A program made the translations under genes and the position numbers. Shown here in pieces: positions 9,438 through 10,363 of a stretch of 10,363 bases of DNA. Below the pieces are notes generated by a model, which saw nothing but the letters and a program-made list of their open reading frames with translations, did no database searches and had not been told where the DNA came from. Within the stretch, counting starts at the first letter, position 1, and each line of letters opens with the position of its first letter. The DNA comes from Pseudomonadota bacterium (GTDB taxonomy: Bacteria; Pseudomonadota; Gammaproteobacteria; Burkholderiales; Burkholderiaceae_D): NCBI GenBank assembly GCA_023389425.1, contig JAEWEK010000392.1, positions 1-10,363 of the forward strand, written 5' to 3'.

Positions 9438-9465
9438 GTAGGGTGGGCACTTGTGCCCACCCTAC
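9438..9465. repeat. 28-bp palindromic repeat after the substrate-binding protein gene (copy 2 of 2)
   Basis: GTAGGGTGGGCAC (9438-9450), TT, then GTGCCCACCCTAC (9453-9465): a perfect 13-bp stem with two spacer bases. It differs from the copy at 4447-4474 at three positions only, two of them in the spacer. Like that copy it lies just after a stop codon. Confidence 0.87.
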
Positions 9466-9468
9466 CCG

Positions 9469-9498
9469 AAAAAAAACGCGCCCCACCGGACGCGTTTT
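9469..9498. terminator. Bidirectional terminator between substrate-binding protein and cytochrome c genes
   Basis: AAAACGCG (9473-9480) pairs with CGCGTTTT (9491-9498) around a ten-base loop. An eight-A run (9469-9476) gives a U8 tract when read from the minus strand, a strong signal for the cytochrome gene, whose stop is at 9523. Read from the plus strand the hairpin ends in only four Ts. The two genes converge on it. Confidence 0.8.
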
Positions 9499-9522
9499 CA
9501 TGCAAGCTTCAGCAAGCGCGAA

Positions 9523-9840
9523 TCACTTCTGCGACAGCACCCACTTGACCAGCTCGTGCGCCTCGGCCTCGCTCACTTGCGGGTTGGCCGGCATCGGCAC
9601 CGAACCCCACACGCCCGAGCCACCCTTCATGACCTTCTGGACCAGCTTGTCTTCGGCGCCCTTTTGACCGGCGTACTTGGCCGCCACGTCCTTGTAGGCC
9701 GGGCCGACCAGCTTGGTGGCGACGGCGTGGCAGGACATGCAGTTCTTGGACTTGGCCAGCGCCGCCGGATCATCCGCGGCGAACACGCTGCTCGATGCCA
9801 GGGCCGCGACGGCGGCGATCAACATCAGGGACCGTTTCAT
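9523..9840 (-). CDS. Small periplasmic class I cytochrome c (c551/c552-like)
   Basis: A 105-residue exported monohaem cytochrome c. The signal peptide MKRSLMLIAAVAALASSSVF is followed by Ala21, with the cut likely at AFA-like VFA/ADD. The haem-binding motif is CMSCH in KNCMSCHAVATKLVGPAY, and the sixth ligand is probably the Met in SVPMPANPQVSE; the C-terminal helix ELVKWVLSQK is typical of the class. It would carry electrons between periplasmic or membrane partners such as bc1 and an oxidase or nitrite reductase; which ones cannot be told here. The ATG at 9838-9840 is preferred over one ten codons upstream because it starts the signal peptide and has GGAG seven bases before it. The gene stands alone, converging on the terminator at 9469-9498 and diverging from the Trp-rich gene. 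Confidence 0.92.
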   Translation of the reverse strand: MKRSLMLIAAVAALASSSVFAADDPAALAKSKNCMSCHAVATKLVGPAYKDVAAKYAGQKGAEDKLVQKVMKGGSGVWGSVPMPANPQVSEAEAHELVKWVLSQK

Positions 9841-9856
9841 CTCTATTCTCCAAATG

Positions 9857-9874
9857 GAATGTTCGTTCATTCTA
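9857..9874 (-). promoter_or_regulatory. Inverted repeat overlapping a -10-like box upstream of cytochrome c
   Basis: GAATG (9857-9861) and CATTC (9868-9872) flank TTCGTT. A TAGAAT (9869-9874, minus strand) overlaps it and could be the -10 of the cytochrome c promoter. No good -35 is seen at 16-18 bases; GTGACA lies 20 bases away. Operator function is speculative. Confidence 0.3.
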
Positions 9875-9906
9875 GCGTGTTTTATTCACGCGACTGTCAC
9901 GCATGC

Positions 9907-9953
9907 TACACAAAACGGGTGAGCCCGTGGCGCCGTTGACCATCTATTGTGTA
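9907..9953. repeat. Interrupted inverted repeat in the cytochrome c / Trp-rich protein divergent gap
   Basis: TACACAA (9907-9913) and TTGTGTA (9947-9953) form seven-base arms. Between them lie a small hairpin, ACGGG (9915-9919) with CCCGT (9924-9928), and a -35-like TTGACC (9936-9941) facing the Trp-rich gene without a clear -10. It may be a regulator site, but the arms are short. Confidence 0.35.
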
Positions 9954-10014
9954 ACAGGATTTTGCCAGAGACGATTCCCACAAGTAAGATTCGGAGAGTT
10001 AAAAGGAGCTGCAC

Positions 10015-10236
10015 ATGCCATTGATTCTCTTGATCCTCGCCCTTGTCGTCCTGCGTTACTTCGAGGTTTGGAAGTTCGCCAGCCTGTCCTGGTGGTACAT
10101 CGTCGGCTTGATGGTGGTGGCCTTCATCTGGTTCGAGTTCATCGAAAAGATCCTGGGGCTGGACAAGAAGAAGGAGCACGCGGACGATGCCAAGCGGCGC
10201 AAGAAGCGGATCAACGATACGTTCAACAAGCGTTGA
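10015..10236 (+). CDS. Small Trp-rich membrane protein (TIGR04438-like)
   Basis: A 73-residue protein with two hydrophobic segments (about residues 2-14 and 28-46) and a charged, Lys/Arg-rich C terminus (KKKEHADDAKRRKKRIND). Trp residues lie at 19, 26, 27 and 39 (YFEVWKF, SLSWWYIV, FIWFEF). Length and pattern fit the small Trp-rich family known from betaproteobacteria (TIGR04438, by memory). The function is unknown. The positive tail suggests a membrane hairpin with a cytoplasmic C terminus. A strong AAGGAG (10003-10008) sits six bases before the ATG, which supports real translation. It is divergent from cytochrome c across a 174-bp gap. Confidence 0.85.
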   Translation: MPLILLILALVVLRYFEVWKFASLSWWYIVGLMVVAFIWFEFIEKILGLDKKKEHADDAKRRKKRINDTFNKR

Positions 10237-10250
10237 GGCGGCGTCTTGCT

Positions 10251-10302
10251 GTGATATTCTTTGCATATCAATAACGCCATTTTGAGTCGCAAAACATATC
10301 AC
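10251..10302. repeat. AT-rich interrupted inverted repeat downstream of the Trp-rich gene
   Basis: GTGATATTCTTTGC (10251-10264) is mirrored by GCAAAACATATCAC (10289-10302) with 12 of 14 pairs and a 24-base spacer. A shorter palindrome, TGATAT with ATATCA (10265-10270), shares the left arm. It is much more AT-rich than its surroundings and could be an operator for a gene to the right of the window. Confidence 0.4.
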
Positions 10303-10315
10303 CCAGCAATAAGCA

Positions 10316-10363
10316 CCGTCGTCCCCCCCCCGGCGGGGCCCCAAGCGGAGCGTGCGCGGCCCC
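10316..10363 (+). repeat. Degenerate REP-like repeat at the window end
   Basis: CCGTCGTCCCC (10316-10326) and GGCGGGG (10332-10338) align without gaps to 325-347, but the core GCGAA has become CCCCC, giving a nine-C run. Further purine-to-C changes follow. Either a decayed copy or poor base calls at a sequence end. Confidence 0.6.

Noticed and set aside
7984..9501. A 505-codon minus-strand frame opposite the substrate-binding protein gene
   Set aside because: It runs through the terminator region and both palindromes, shows no motif, and mirrors a well-recognised gene.
9841..9870. A ten-codon longer start for cytochrome c
   Set aside because: It would put charged residues before an otherwise normal signal peptide, and the GGAG site fits the downstream ATG.

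Overview
The window is a GC-rich stretch of core chromosome from a betaproteobacterium, most likely Burkholderiales/Oxalobacteraceae (Massilia-like). This rests on a homodimeric-type AceE, a HolC followed by a DUF2486-like protein, and a small Trp-rich membrane protein of a betaproteobacterial family. I recognised no mobile element, CRISPR array, phage gene, tRNA or rRNA, and saw no convincing new biological system. The interest lies in several palindromic repeats and in the odd make-up of one operon.

Left part, minus strand (1-3238): the start of aceF (lipoyl domain and Ala/Pro linker, running off the left edge) lies downstream of a complete aceE. Together they encode E2 and E1 of pyruvate dehydrogenase, which makes acetyl-CoA. 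A good sigma70 promoter for aceE lies at 3210-3238. The aceE-aceF gap holds two facing REP-like repeats that could fold into a long hairpin.

Middle, plus strand (3567-8219): after a 484-bp divergent gap with a second facing repeat pair, five genes run closely together: folD (one-carbon metabolism), prlC (M3 oligopeptidase), an exported DUF4124-glutaredoxin protein, holC (DNA polymerase III chi) and a DUF2486-like protein. The last three are separated by 2 bp and a 4-bp overlap. The run ends at a hairpin. The DUF2486-like gene carries one copy of the REP-like repeat in frame.

Right part (8290-10363): a single branched-chain amino acid-type ABC substrate-binding protein (+) ends in three back-to-back hairpins. 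The last one is a bidirectional terminator shared with a convergent small periplasmic cytochrome c (-). A divergent 73-residue Trp-rich membrane protein (+) follows. The final 127 bp contain an AT-rich inverted repeat and a C-run-corrupted repeat copy that may be a sequence-end artefact.
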